Shown in pieces: positions 6,645 through 15,534 of a stretch of 25,199 nt of DNA. Positions within the stretch are counted from its first letter, which is position 1, and every line of letters begins with the position of its first letter. Below the pieces are notes generated by a model. It was not told the DNA's origin. It saw only the letters and a program-made list of their open reading frames with translations, and ran no database searches. The stretch is taken from assembly GCA_026387165.1 (NCBI GenBank), contig JAPLMG010000192.1, positions 1-25,199 of the forward strand, read 5' to 3'. A program made the translations under genes and the position numbers. This DNA is from Candidatus Omnitrophota bacterium. Its GTDB lineage: Bacteria > Omnitrophota > Gorgyraeia > 2-01-FULL-45-10.

Positions 6645-8738
6645 TTAAGCGTTTGATACAAGCAGGTCGTGGAGTTCCCGGTTGGTCTTGCAGGAGAGAA
6701 TGGCGTTGCGCCTTTCCTCGGAGATCAGGCTCTTGCTTATCTCAGCCATATATTGAAGATATGGCTGCGGAGATGATTTTGGGACGATGGTAACTATAAA
6801 TATATTTGATGGTTTCTTATCCAAGGAGCTGAATTCCGCCCCTTCTTTCTTCACGCCAAATGCTGTGATGATATCTTTCACCGCATTGGTCTTCACATGA
6901 GGTATGGCTATTCCGTCCTGCATCCCTGTAGACATAGTAGCTTCCCGCTCGAGCAGGCTTTTTAATATCTCCTCACGCATCTCATATGCCAACTGTCCGG
7001 AGCGGACGAGAAGGCCAACGAGTTCCTTTAATATCTCTTCTTTGGTGCTGCCTTTGAGGTTGACATCAACGGCTGACGGAGGGATGAGCCCGAGGACATC
7101 CAGGCCGCTTGTCTCCTTTTTTGATCTTGAAGAGAAGATGCTTTTACCTATCTGTTCCTTATCGGCAAGGGTATGGAGACGCTTTATAGTATATTCAAAA
7201 TCAGCAATGACTTCATAGAAGAGAGTGTGGATAAAGGAGGCCTCCTGCTCTTTACAACGAAACGTCAGCTGCTGCAAATTAAACTCGAGAACGATAAAGG
7301 TGCCGTTGCGCCGTATCTGGAACACGATCTCGTCCATCATCATGCGATGTACATAAAAACCATTTGATTCAAAGGTGCCGAGGGTCTTGCGCAGCACAAG
7401 ATTCGCGGTCTCCGGATTCGGCATTTTATAGCGGATCTCTACACGCTCATCTTTTATCTGCTTATTGCTCATAAAAACGGGTTTGTCCGACGCCGCCAGC
7501 CGGGCCAGGATAGGCGGGGTTATGAGCGTAGTTAAAAACGTCATCATGACCGCCACGCTGAATACGTCATGTGGTATAATCCCGGCGGATAAGCCTATGC
7601 CGGCCGTTATGAGGGCGACCTCTCCGCGAGGCACCATGCCGATCCCCACTATCATTGATCCCCGGAAGTTAAAGCCGAACATTCCGGCGGCAAGCCCGCA
7701 CCCGATGATCTTGCTTACTATGGCGATAACCAGATATATTAAACCAAATAGGAGGATATGGGGCGAGGCCATCTCTTTAAAGTTAACGAGCATACCCATT
7801 ACGCAGAAGAAGACAGGGACCAGAAGTTTTTGTAACGTTGACAGGTTCTCGTGGATAACAAAACAGAGGTCCGTCTTCGATAGCGACAGACCCATAACAT
7901 ACGCGCCTATGATCATGGCAAGTCCCGAACGTTCGAATATTCCTGAAAGTAAAAGCGCGCACGCAAAACAGATGATCGCAATAGTTGCTTTATCCTTGAA
8001 GAAGCGTTTTAGGAATTGGCTCAAGCGGCCGGAGGCCATGATCCCGAGAATCGTAAAACCGAGCCAGACACCTAAGGCCTTTAAGGTGATAAAGCCTATG
8101 TCGCCCCATGCAATATGAGAGCTCTTTGCCATGGCTATCACAACGGCCAGGATGATGATCCCCAAAACATCGTCAATAACAGCCGCCGATACGATGGTGA
8201 CCCCTTCGGGGGAATCCATCTTCTTTTTTTCGGAAAGTATGCGCGCACTTATGCCCACGGACGTAGCGGTGGATATGACTCCCAGAAATAACGGTATGGG
8301 ATGAATAAAACCATAATTTGCCCCTAATAAAAACTTTGAGCACAGCACACCGGTCAGGTCGCCTAAGACGAAACTAAAGATGACGCCAAAAATGGCGACC
8401 ACCGGCCCCGCAAAAGAAAGCCTCAGGAACGCGTCTATATCGGTCTCCAGCCCCGCGAGAAAGAGGAGCACAATGGACGCTATCGTGGCTATGCTGTATA
8501 GTTCCCGCGACACCGGAAAGGCCGCCGGGAGAGGAAATAGGCCGGAAGGAAATCCGGGAAACGGAAGATGTCCTAAAAGATAAGGGCCTATTATAACGCC
8601 GATCACAATCTCGCCCAGCACGGTCGGGAGTTTAAATCTCTCAAAGGCTTTTCCGCCACACCATGCGGCAATAATAATGGCGCCCAGCTGAAAAACAAGC
8701 TGAGTGACACCGCCTACAATATCGGCTTCCGAAAACAT
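6645..8738 (-). CDS. CPA2 cation/proton antiporter with PTS EIIA domain
   Basis: 697-residue inner-membrane protein. Residues about 10-410 form a Na_H_Exchanger (CPA2/Kef-like) domain of about 12 helices with FLAGLETDIDAF and GMVPRGEVALI. A soluble linker domain (about 425-520) follows. A fructose/nitrogen-type PTS EIIA domain (about 545-695) contains GIAIPHVK, whose His (about 614) is the family phosphorylation site. The fusion suggests that ion exchange is controlled by phosphorelay state or by EIIA-like conformational signalling (inference). The start has AGGAG about 11 bases upstream. It lies upstream of archease-rtcB without an obvious terminator between. Confidence 0.9.
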   Translation of the reverse strand: MFSEADIVGGVTQLVFQLGAIIIAAWCGGKAFERFKLPTVLGEIVIGVIIGPYLLGHLPFPGFPSGLFPLPAAFPVSRELYSIATIASIVLLFLAGLETDIDAFLRLSFAGPVVAIFGVIFSFVLGDLTGVLCSKFLLGANYGFIHPIPLFLGVISTATSVGISARILSEKKKMDSPEGVTIVSAAVIDDVLGIIILAVVIAMAKSSHIAWGDIGFITLKALGVWLGFTILGIMASGRLSQFLKRFFKDKATIAIICFACALLLSGIFERSGLAMIIGAYVMGLSLSKTDLCFVIHENLSTLQKLLVPVFFCVMGMLVNFKEMASPHILLFGLIYLVIAIVSKIIGCGLAAGMFGFNFRGSMIVGIGMVPRGEVALITAGIGLSAGIIPHDVFSVAVMMTFLTTLITPPILARLAASDKPVFMSNKQIKDERVEIRYKMPNPETANLVLRKTLGTFESNGFYVHRMMMDEIVFQIRRNGTFIVLEFNLQQLTFRCKEQEASFIHTLFYEVIADFEYTIKRLHTLADKEQIGKSIFSSRSKKETSGLDVLGLIPPSAVDVNLKGSTKEEILKELVGLLVRSGQLAYEMREEILKSLLEREATMSTGMQDGIAIPHVKTNAVKDIITAFGVKKEGAEFSSLDKKPSNIFIVTIVPKSSPQPYLQYMAEISKSLISEERRNAILSCKTNRELHDLLVSNA

Positions 8739-8789
8739 GGTTTATATACTCCTGTTTTATCCTTAAGTAAATAGACAGGTAATGTTTGA

Positions 8790-8833
8790 TCCGCCGTCGC
8801 ATTCACCAGAGCGCGGCTGAATGCTTTGGCGGA
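8790..8833. repeat. TCCGCC/GGCGGA palindromic repeat
   Basis: Hairpin with outer arms tccgcc/ggcgga and inner arms cattca/tgaatg. It is the same family as the two units inserted in the TPP riboswitch (22274-22360). It lies in the gap between the TPR glycosyltransferase gene and the antiporter gene. Confidence 0.75.
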
Positions 8834-8861
8834 TTATTTTATCCCTAAGCATATAGCCAGA

Positions 8862-8902
8862 TAAAATAAAAATGTCTTCCAGCATACTTTACCAGAAGAC
8901 AT
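8862..8902 (-). terminator. Intrinsic terminator of the pfkA-to-TPR block
   Basis: On the minus strand atgtcttc (8895-8902) pairs with gaagacat (8872-8879), then the RNA continues TTTTTATTTT. It lies about 70 bases past the stop of the TMTC-like gene, a fitting end for the long operon. Confidence 0.75.
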
Positions 8903-8971
8903 CGTAGTCTTTTTCTTACGCTCTTTTATTGTACCACTACCGCCTTATTTGTCAATTCCTATGTACTTTTC

Positions 8972-11116
8972 TCAATTATTCTTACTTCTGAAAGGCTCAA
9001 GGGCCTGGGCAAGCGCCGGATCCTGCTTATACCCGAGCCGGGCGGCCTCGTCATAATATTTAATGGCTTTATCATATTTTTTCTCAAAATAGTATATGGC
9101 GGCTATATTTCTGTAAGCGACGGCAAAAGACCTGTCTATCTCTATGGCCTTGATGAGCGCGGCTATGGCTTCATCGTTCTTCCCCGCCTTATTATAGACG
9201 GTGCTGAGATTGTTGTACGCATCCTTATTATCGGGGCTGAGCTCAAGCACTCTTTTAAAAGCCGCTATCGCGTCATCGTACTTACCCATATTCTGATATA
9301 CTAAACCGAGGTTGTAATATAATTTGAAGTTGTTTGCTGCAAGCGATATCGCCTTCTTAATCAACTCCAAAGCCTCTTCTTTCCTGTCCATATTGCTGTA
9401 TATCACTCCAAGATTATTGCAGGCCTCGGCGTAGTCCGGTTCCAGCGAAAGCGCCTTCTTATACATCTCCACGGCTTCTTCCGATTTACCTTTTTCCTTG
9501 TAGATGTTGCCGAGGCTGTTATACGCTTTCGGATAATCAGGCTTTATCTCTATAAGTTTTTTCAATAGTTTAACCGACTCATCATATCTGTTCGTATCCG
9601 TATAAAGTATCGCCAGATTGTTGTATGTCCATGTCTGATAAGGATCTATATCCAGCGCTCTTTTATATAAGTTTATGGCCTTCTCCTTATCACCCGACTC
9701 CATATAAACATTCGCAAGATCGTTGCACAAAACCGCGCTATCCGGCGTATATTTCAACGATCTCTCATAAAAACTTACCGGGTCTCTCCAATAAACATTC
9801 TGCTTTATGGTCAACGCCGTATAGAATACCAACAGTGCGGATATCAGCGATATGGCAAGAGGCCTGTATCTATTATTCCTGTATAGCGACAGTAAGCCAT
9901 ACGATACGGGCAGGAAAAATCCTATAGACGGCATATACATCCAGTGCTCCGCCATGTAGTAATGTATTGGATAGAGGTTTGACTGCGGCAATAACGTTAC
10001 CATGAACCAGCATATGGAAAAGAACGCCACTTTATCGCTCTCTCTTTTCCAGAAAGCGTACGCCAGTACCGCGCAAAGTATAAAGAACCCCAGCAGAGCT
10101 GCCGGATCGCCGAAACTGAATACGTTCAGACCGTATTCCACATGCAGATTTATCGGCAATAGTAAAAGCCTCGAATAGTTCGCTATGGCTACAAAGAAAC
10201 CCGGGATCCTCTGAAGAACGGTGGTAGGATAGACGTTATGAGGCAGCAGCGAGGCCAGAAAAGTAAGTCTTACATAGATATAGCCGACCGCGACCAGCGC
10301 TATGGGCAATATCTGCCGTATCCTTATCTTCTTCTTAAAAGTATAATGATAGACGAGTATTAATAATCCCAGAACAAGTGTATACTCCTTGGACAATATC
10401 GCCAGGAGAAAACAGAATGCCGACAAGATCGGAACGAAGAGATTCTCAGAGCCTATATTCCTTATGTAAAGTATCAGCGCAAAGAGCATGAAGAAGCCGG
10501 CAAAGGGATCCGCCAATCCTGAAATATAGGAGACGGCGCTTGTATGAAGAGGAAAGACCGCATATAGCAGCCCCGTTAATAATGAAAGCGCGCCGTCTTT
10601 ATACAGGATATTGACCAGCCAGTATATGCATAGAGCCACCAGGATATGCGATATCAGGCTCAGCAGGTGGTAACCGAGAGGATTCAGCCCCCATGCATGG
10701 TATCCTATCGTAAAGGCCAGCATCTGGATGGGCCTGTAAGAAAGGCCCGTCTCACCGCTGCTGGCCCCTATGCTTCCCGTGAATAATTTTGATATTTTAG
10801 AGACGTCCTGAATATAAATATTATCCCTGAGCAATATATTATCATCCCAGAGCAATTTACCCTGGAGTGAATTACCGTAGGCGATAAAGACCGCCGCGAT
10901 TATTAAAAGTGCGGATATCAGCAGGCGTATTTTTTTGCGGGATGGGATATCCGGCCTTTCCGTTCCGGCGGATGTCGACGTTGGCCTGCCTTTTTTCTTC
11001 TGCGCCTGGAGGAACTTTTTTACCTTTCTCTCTTTAATATTGAGAGCGGCGGCAATATCGCGGGCCGATATTTTACCGATATTATCCAGAATATATTTCT
11101 TAGCCTGCTGATCCAT
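8972..11116 (-). CDS. TMTC-like GT-C membrane protein with TPR repeats
   Basis: 714 residues. Residues 1-45 are a cytoplasmic basic segment resembling a helix-turn-helix (ISARDIAAALNIKERKVKKF). A GT-C-type membrane domain (about 60-440, 9-11 helices) follows, with an acidic pair in KLLWDDN in the first periplasmic loop, as in O-mannosyltransferase/TMTC proteins. The C-terminus (about 455-705) holds seven to eight 34-residue TPR repeats with the usual NLG.Y...G...A signature. It likely transfers sugar from a lipid-phosphate donor to protein or glycan on the outer face of the inner membrane. The gene for a DPM1-like enzyme that could make such a donor lies 24 bases upstream. The specific acceptor is unknown. 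Confidence 0.85.
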   Translation of the reverse strand: MDQQAKKYILDNIGKISARDIAAALNIKERKVKKFLQAQKKKGRPTSTSAGTERPDIPSRKKIRLLISALLIIAAVFIAYGNSLQGKLLWDDNILLRDNIYIQDVSKISKLFTGSIGASSGETGLSYRPIQMLAFTIGYHAWGLNPLGYHLLSLISHILVALCIYWLVNILYKDGALSLLTGLLYAVFPLHTSAVSYISGLADPFAGFFMLFALILYIRNIGSENLFVPILSAFCFLLAILSKEYTLVLGLLILVYHYTFKKKIRIRQILPIALVAVGYIYVRLTFLASLLPHNVYPTTVLQRIPGFFVAIANYSRLLLLPINLHVEYGLNVFSFGDPAALLGFFILCAVLAYAFWKRESDKVAFFSICWFMVTLLPQSNLYPIHYYMAEHWMYMPSIGFFLPVSYGLLSLYRNNRYRPLAISLISALLVFYTALTIKQNVYWRDPVSFYERSLKYTPDSAVLCNDLANVYMESGDKEKAINLYKRALDIDPYQTWTYNNLAILYTDTNRYDESVKLLKKLIEIKPDYPKAYNSLGNIYKEKGKSEEAVEMYKKALSLEPDYAEACNNLGVIYSNMDRKEEALELIKKAISLAANNFKLYYNLGLVYQNMGKYDDAIAAFKRVLELSPDNKDAYNNLSTVYNKAGKNDEAIAALIKAIEIDRSFAVAYRNIAAIYYFEKKYDKAIKYYDEAARLGYKQDPALAQALEPFRSKNN

Positions 11117-11140
11117 GACATATGCCTATCTTTATAAGCA

Positions 11141-11833
11141 TTACGATGAAAATCTGTACCTTATTATGCTCCAGTACAAGTAGAGCGCTTCCGGCCAGCG
11201 TATCTTCTTGCCCTCTTCCCTCGTCCTGGCGGTGTAACTTATAGGAACGCCCAATATCTTATAGCCCCTGTTCAATATCTTGACGGCAAGCTCTATATCA
11301 AAGGTAAAGCCTCCCGATACCATCACCATGTTCTTTATGACCTCCCGCCTGAAGACCTTATAACAGGTATTTATGTCGCTGATCGGGGAGTTAAATAACA
11401 GCCTTACCGTATAAGTGGCTATAATGTTCGCTAATCTGTTTATGACGGGCATCTTGAATATCCGGCCCTCGAATAATGAAACGAATACGACGTGCGAAAC
11501 ATTCTTGATTATCGGCTCCAAGAGCCTCGGGTATTCAGCCGGATCATATTCGAGATCGGCGTCCTGGATCAATATAATGTCTCCGGACGATCTTTCCAGG
11601 CCAAGCCTGACGGCCGAGCCCTTGCCTTTTTTCTCTTTGTGGTGGAATATCTGTATCAACGGATCGCCGGTATAATTACTGAGGATGTTGATGGTATTGT
11701 CGGTCGAGCAGTCGTTGACGATAATGATCTCTTTACTCATATTGCCGGGAAGCTCTACCGACTTTACCTTTTTTATCACGGCTTCAATGAACGGCTCCTC
11801 GTTATATACGGGAATTATTATCGATAGTTTCAT
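11141..11833 (-). CDS. GT2 glycosyltransferase, DPM1-like
   Basis: 230 residues, no membrane helix. Family 2 glycosyltransferase resembling dolichol/polyprenyl-phosphate mannose or glucose synthases: SIIIPVYNEE at the N-terminus, VNDCSTDNT, the metal-binding QDADLEYDP, and DINTCYKVFRR near 160. It likely moves a sugar from a nucleotide donor to a polyprenyl phosphate at the cytoplasmic membrane face. Immediately upstream of the GT-C/TPR gene, which could use that lipid-linked sugar. Sugar identity cannot be read from the sequence. Confidence 0.9.
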   Translation of the reverse strand: MKLSIIIPVYNEEPFIEAVIKKVKSVELPGNMSKEIIIVNDCSTDNTINILSNYTGDPLIQIFHHKEKKGKGSAVRLGLERSSGDIILIQDADLEYDPAEYPRLLEPIIKNVSHVVFVSLFEGRIFKMPVINRLANIIATYTVRLLFNSPISDINTCYKVFRREVIKNMVMVSGGFTFDIELAVKILNRGYKILGVPISYTARTREEGKKIRWPEALYLYWSIIRYRFSS

Positions 11834-11909
11834 ATCTATCCCATGATTTTACTTTGAATAAAAAAACCGATTCGTCAAGGAATTATCGTCTCACACCGGC
11901 CCGGTGTAG

Positions 11910-13313
11910 TTAAGCGCGTTTAGACCTCGCATACTGATCATACGATTTGATACCGCGCAAAGAGCTGATAGTTCCGATGATTTTGGATATGCTTATGATC
12001 CATCTGTAGAACAGGAACTCGGTCAGCGTCAGCATTATAAGGTATGCTATGTATCTCATCTTGAAGAGCCTCTGCCCTTCCACGAACGCCAGCATGCTCA
12101 GGAGCGAAACAAAAGATTGCGATAATAACATGAACAGCAAATATGCTAAGAAGATATTGATGTTCAGAACGCCCAATGCCCATCCTGCCGCAACGAACGC
12201 GATGCTGATGATCTCCATAAAAACACCCAAGACTTCATACAAAACAAAATACGGCATCGCCAGAAATCCGAAGGCGCCGTATTTGGGATTGCACGTCATA
12301 TATTTATACCGCCACACGGTTTCATTAACCACCCGCTGCCAGCGGTTACGCTGCATGATAAGCGCCGGGATGTTATCGGGCCCCTCCGTCCATCCCACAT
12401 AGAACGGGAGCATCGCTATTCTGTACTCCTTATCCTTATTCTTCACTATGTAATCGTGGGCCCTGAACGTCAATTCTATGTCCTCGCAAGTAAACTCGGC
12501 GGAAAACCCGCCCAATTCATAGAGAATGTCTTTGCGCCACACCCCGAATCCCCCCGCCACGTTAGGCATGGCATTGTATCTGCTCCAGGCAAGGCGGTTA
12601 CCTATGAATGACCTGATGTATTCTATATTCTGGTAAGCCACTATAGGATTGTAAGAACAGCTGCGATCCATTATCGTGCCGTTCTTTATCTTAAAACCGT
12701 TTATCAGGCCGAAGTAGCTCCCCACCCCTATAACCTTGTCCGGCTCCTTTTCGACCTGCGCCATGACTTTTAATAGCGCGTCTCTCTCTAACACCGTATC
12801 GGCATCAATGACGCATATGTACTCGTGTTTGGCTATATTAAGGCCCGCGTTTACGGCGCCGGCCTTCTTGTTACCCCTATCCTTGTCTATTACCGTGACA
12901 TTGGAATAAAGTTCGCTCTTCAATACACCGCGAAGCCTGCCGTCTTTATAGTGCTTTATATATATGGCATCAACGGGCCTGAGTTTAAGTATTTTATTCA
13001 GTATATCAAATGTCCCATCGGTAGAGCCGTCATTAACTACTATGATCTCGAATTCCGGGTAATTGACATTAAGGAGAGACTGCAGTGAATCGGCTATCCA
13101 GTCTTCTTCGTTGTGGGCGGGCAGTATTATGGAGACGGGCAGTTTCAGAGATGAGAAATAGAATAGCGAGTAGTCTTCGCTCTCGCCCGCCATTGATCTC
13201 TTCATCTCTTCTATGGAACCGACGGCCGCAAGAAAAAGATAGTATATTGTGAGAGCCAGGAAATACCCCAGCGAAGCGATAAATACGGTATAAATGATCT
13301 TGGGCACTAACAT
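11910..13313 (-). CDS. Processive-type GT2 membrane glycosyltransferase, YaiP-like
   Basis: 467 residues with one N-terminal helix, a cytoplasmic GT2 domain and three or four C-terminal helices, the layout of cellulose/PNAG/YaiP-type synthases. Motifs are VNDGSTDGT, DADT (DxD), TCEDIE (TED position) and QRNRWQR (QxxRW), all needed by processive polymerases. It starts one base after the HEAT gene stop, so translation is probably coupled. Neighbourhood with a YaiO-like barrel mirrors the E. coli yaiO-yaiP pairing. Likely product: a surface or secreted polysaccharide; monomer unknown. Confidence 0.9.
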   Translation of the reverse strand: MLVPKIIYTVFIASLGYFLALTIYYLFLAAVGSIEEMKRSMAGESEDYSLFYFSSLKLPVSIILPAHNEEDWIADSLQSLLNVNYPEFEIIVVNDGSTDGTFDILNKILKLRPVDAIYIKHYKDGRLRGVLKSELYSNVTVIDKDRGNKKAGAVNAGLNIAKHEYICVIDADTVLERDALLKVMAQVEKEPDKVIGVGSYFGLINGFKIKNGTIMDRSCSYNPIVAYQNIEYIRSFIGNRLAWSRYNAMPNVAGGFGVWRKDILYELGGFSAEFTCEDIELTFRAHDYIVKNKDKEYRIAMLPFYVGWTEGPDNIPALIMQRNRWQRVVNETVWRYKYMTCNPKYGAFGFLAMPYFVLYEVLGVFMEIISIAFVAAGWALGVLNINIFLAYLLFMLLSQSFVSLLSMLAFVEGQRLFKMRYIAYLIMLTLTEFLFYRWIISISKIIGTISSLRGIKSYDQYARSKRA

Positions 13314-13314
13314 A

Positions 13315-14544
13315 TCATGCCTCTTTTGTCGTCATGATAACTTCCAGGACTTTTTCGCGCATAGCGGGGTCGAGAGAACCGAGCGCGGCGTTAAGGCCTG
13401 AATGAAATTTAGATCTGATCACATCCTTTAACAGTTTTATGGCATGGCTTTTGCCGGAGATCGCCTCTTTTAAGATCTTGTCCATATATCCGGAATCCTG
13501 CAGCGCCAATACGGAGCACTTTTTTGCTACTTCATAGTCACCGGTCAGAAACTTTTCTATATAAGGCATGGAAGCTTCGATATGGCCGGTCATCACCGCC
13601 TTTACCGCGTCGACCACCACCCATGAGGGGTCATTAATAAGCGCTGCCACGTCAGGCAACGCCGAATCCCCGACGATCTTCGCAAGCGCATGAACGGCCC
13701 TGCTTCTGACGAGCCAACTGTCGTCTTTGAGACGCCTGACAAGAGCCGGCTTAGCCTCCGCATCACCGGTGTTGCCAAGGCAGACGCACGCGGCGGCGCG
13801 GATTTCCGGCATCATATCTTCGGTCAGTTTTTCAAGTTTCCTGATATGGCCGCGGGAGGTGAATTTGGACAATAGAGTCAGGGCCCAATATCGAACCAAA
13901 GGATCATGATAATCCGATAACTTAAGAACATCGTCGGCTATATCCCCGGGGAAGTTTTCGAGGATAGATACTATCTTGGAGCTGATAGACGGGTCTTTCT
14001 TCAGGAAGTCCAGCAGTATCCTCGCCGCATGCACCGTATTTATGTGGCCCAAAGATATTATCGAGAAATAGGACACATCCCTGTCTTTACTCAGCAGGGT
14101 CTTTTCAAGAATGTCAACGGCGGATCCTGCCTGCGTGTAGCCGAGACAGAGTACCGCTTCTATTTTGCGCCATTTATTTCCTGATCTTAGCGCGGCCTCT
14201 TCCAGCTTTGCAAGGTCTTCCGGCTTGATAAAACAACTCTTGAGAAACTGCTGTTCCGAGTCGTTAAAAAATACGGAATCTATGCGCCTGTTCGTCTCTA
14301 TATCGATAAACTGCTGCGGCGTGACATTGTTAACGAATGGAGGGCATGCGGCGGTTGAGGCGCCTTTGCGGGAAAGGGCAAATTCATAAACGTCCTTTTT
14401 GATATTAAGCAGGCCGCGGCGGCGCTTTTCCCACAGATAATTTTTTATAGCCGCCGCTAACAGTATAACAAGAGATGTCAAAGCGACAACGCATAACAAA
14501 ACCGCGTTGACCGTCCATATTGTGTCGGTATGATAGTTATACAT
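13315..14544 (-). CDS. Membrane-anchored HEAT-repeat protein
   Basis: 409 residues. One N-terminal membrane helix (about 10-33) is followed by KRRRG and a linker. From about 125 onward there are seven or eight HEAT/PBS-lyase-like repeats (for example EIRAAACVCLGNTGD and WLVRSRAVHALAKIVGD). The positive patch after the helix suggests that the repeats face the cytoplasm. It sits between the YaiO-like barrel gene and the GT2 polymerase gene with almost no spacing, so it probably scaffolds the glycosyltransferase (inference). No enzymatic motif seen. Confidence 0.85.
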   Translation of the reverse strand: MYNYHTDTIWTVNAVLLCVVALTSLVILLAAAIKNYLWEKRRRGLLNIKKDVYEFALSRKGASTAACPPFVNNVTPQQFIDIETNRRIDSVFFNDSEQQFLKSCFIKPEDLAKLEEAALRSGNKWRKIEAVLCLGYTQAGSAVDILEKTLLSKDRDVSYFSIISLGHINTVHAARILLDFLKKDPSISSKIVSILENFPGDIADDVLKLSDYHDPLVRYWALTLLSKFTSRGHIRKLEKLTEDMMPEIRAAACVCLGNTGDAEAKPALVRRLKDDSWLVRSRAVHALAKIVGDSALPDVAALINDPSWVVVDAVKAVMTGHIEASMPYIEKFLTGDYEVAKKCSVLALQDSGYMDKILKEAISGKSHAIKLLKDVIRSKFHSGLNAALGSLDPAMREKVLEVIMTTKEA

Positions 14545-14584
14545 TTTATTTCATAGGATTTGCCGCCTGTATTATAGGGCAAAT

Positions 14585-15520
14585 TTAAAATTTTGCCGAG
14601 ACGGCGTAATAAAGGCTGCGTTTTATGAATTTCGGCTCTTCTGTTCCATATATATATCCGAACCTGAAGCCTATGCCCTTATAGAGGCTGATGTTGACTC
14701 CCGTAAAGAGTATGTAACCCTGCTCATCTTTGGCGTCTTTGCCAAGGATATCATACAGCCTGCCGCCGACGGCTACGCCGCAATTCCAGCGCAAGAATTT
14801 CGTTATCGCGAAGTCGCCCTTGAATACGCCGATAGAGGCGGTATCATGGCTTTCCATGTAGCTGGCGCCGTAATTCGCGCTGAGATAACTATCGCCAAAA
14901 TAATATATGAGCCCGGGAGTGACTAAATGCGTATCATCGAAAGAGCCCCTGTAAGAGCGGTATGTATAGCCTACCTGTCCGAAAAGATTGTCATATATCC
15001 TGTGGCCATATTCGACTATCGACTGCAACTGGTATAAGAAATTCGTGGGCCAGCCAAGACCGCATTCAAAATGGGCGTATTGGTCTTTATCCATGTTTAT
15101 ATACGCGCCCAGGCTGGCTGCATTATTCTTTACGTCAAATCTCTCCTGTTGGGATATCCACATGTAGCCCGTGATATTTTTGTGAATGTACCCGAAGTTA
15201 TAGTCAAGTTCGTTCCAATGGCCCCTCCTTGTGCCCTGGAGAACGTCACCGGGTTCATAATAGGCGTCATAATACCAATTATCTTCTTCCGGTTCTTTTG
15301 CCGCCGTCACGGCAAGCGGCGGGGTGAGCCTCTGGACCAATTTCTCCACGGACGCCTGCTCACCGGCATAGGCAAAAGAGCATGCGGTTAAAAAAGATAC
15401 CGTCATTAAAAATAGGGACAAAATTAGCGCGCTGTCATTCCCGCGCAAGCGGGAATCCAGATAGGCGCCGTTTATGGATGCCCGCTTTCGCGGGCATGAC
15501 ATTCTTGAAAAATAGTACAT
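14585..15520 (-). CDS. YaiO-like outer-membrane beta-barrel protein
   Basis: 311 residues from the ATG at 15520. After a hydrophobic signal-like stretch ending SFAYA/GEQ come alternating aromatic/polar strands typical of a barrel: WNELDYNFGYIHK, FGQVGYTYRSYRGS, VTPGLIYYFGDSYLSANY, and a terminal aromatic residue (AVSAKF). The GYRYxxF...LTPGLxYYFGD character fits YaiO-family proteins. Residues about 7-38 are read from palindromic repeats, including ALILSLFL, the first part of the apparent signal core. Alternative starts are TTG at 15421 and ATG at 15406, none with a good ribosome-binding site. Likely outer-membrane partner of the downstream glycosyltransferases. Barrel nature is fairly sure; YaiO membership less so. 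Confidence 0.78.
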   Translation of the reverse strand: MYYFSRMSCPRKRASINGAYLDSRLRGNDSALILSLFLMTVSFLTACSFAYAGEQASVEKLVQRLTPPLAVTAAKEPEEDNWYYDAYYEPGDVLQGTRRGHWNELDYNFGYIHKNITGYMWISQQERFDVKNNAASLGAYINMDKDQYAHFECGLGWPTNFLYQLQSIVEYGHRIYDNLFGQVGYTYRSYRGSFDDTHLVTPGLIYYFGDSYLSANYGASYMESHDTASIGVFKGDFAITKFLRWNCGVAVGGRLYDILGKDAKDEQGYILFTGVNISLYKGIGFRFGYIYGTEEPKFIKRSLYYAVSAKF

Positions 15521-15534
15521 GTTCCTATTTTTAG
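15407..15534. repeat. Nested palindromic repeats, receiver/YaiO-like junction
   Basis: The outer arms taaaaatagggac (15407-15419) and gttcctatttttag (15521-15534) belong to the family at 21344-21409. Between them lie two hairpins of another family, cattcccgcgcaagcgggaat (15435-15455) and gatgcccgctttcgcgggcat (around 15477-15498). The arrangement looks like one family inserted into another. It contains the stop codon of the receiver gene and the start region of the barrel gene. Confidence 0.75.

Noticed and set aside
7465..8118. 217-codon plus-strand frame inside the antiporter gene
   Set aside because: Mirror of a membrane-protein gene; composition explained by the minus-strand codons.
11834..11909. 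Possible promoter between the two GT2 genes (TTGACG ... TAAAAT)
   Set aside because: Spacing is 21 bases, too long; the palindrome acaccggcccggtgt nearby has no T-run, so it is not called a terminator either.
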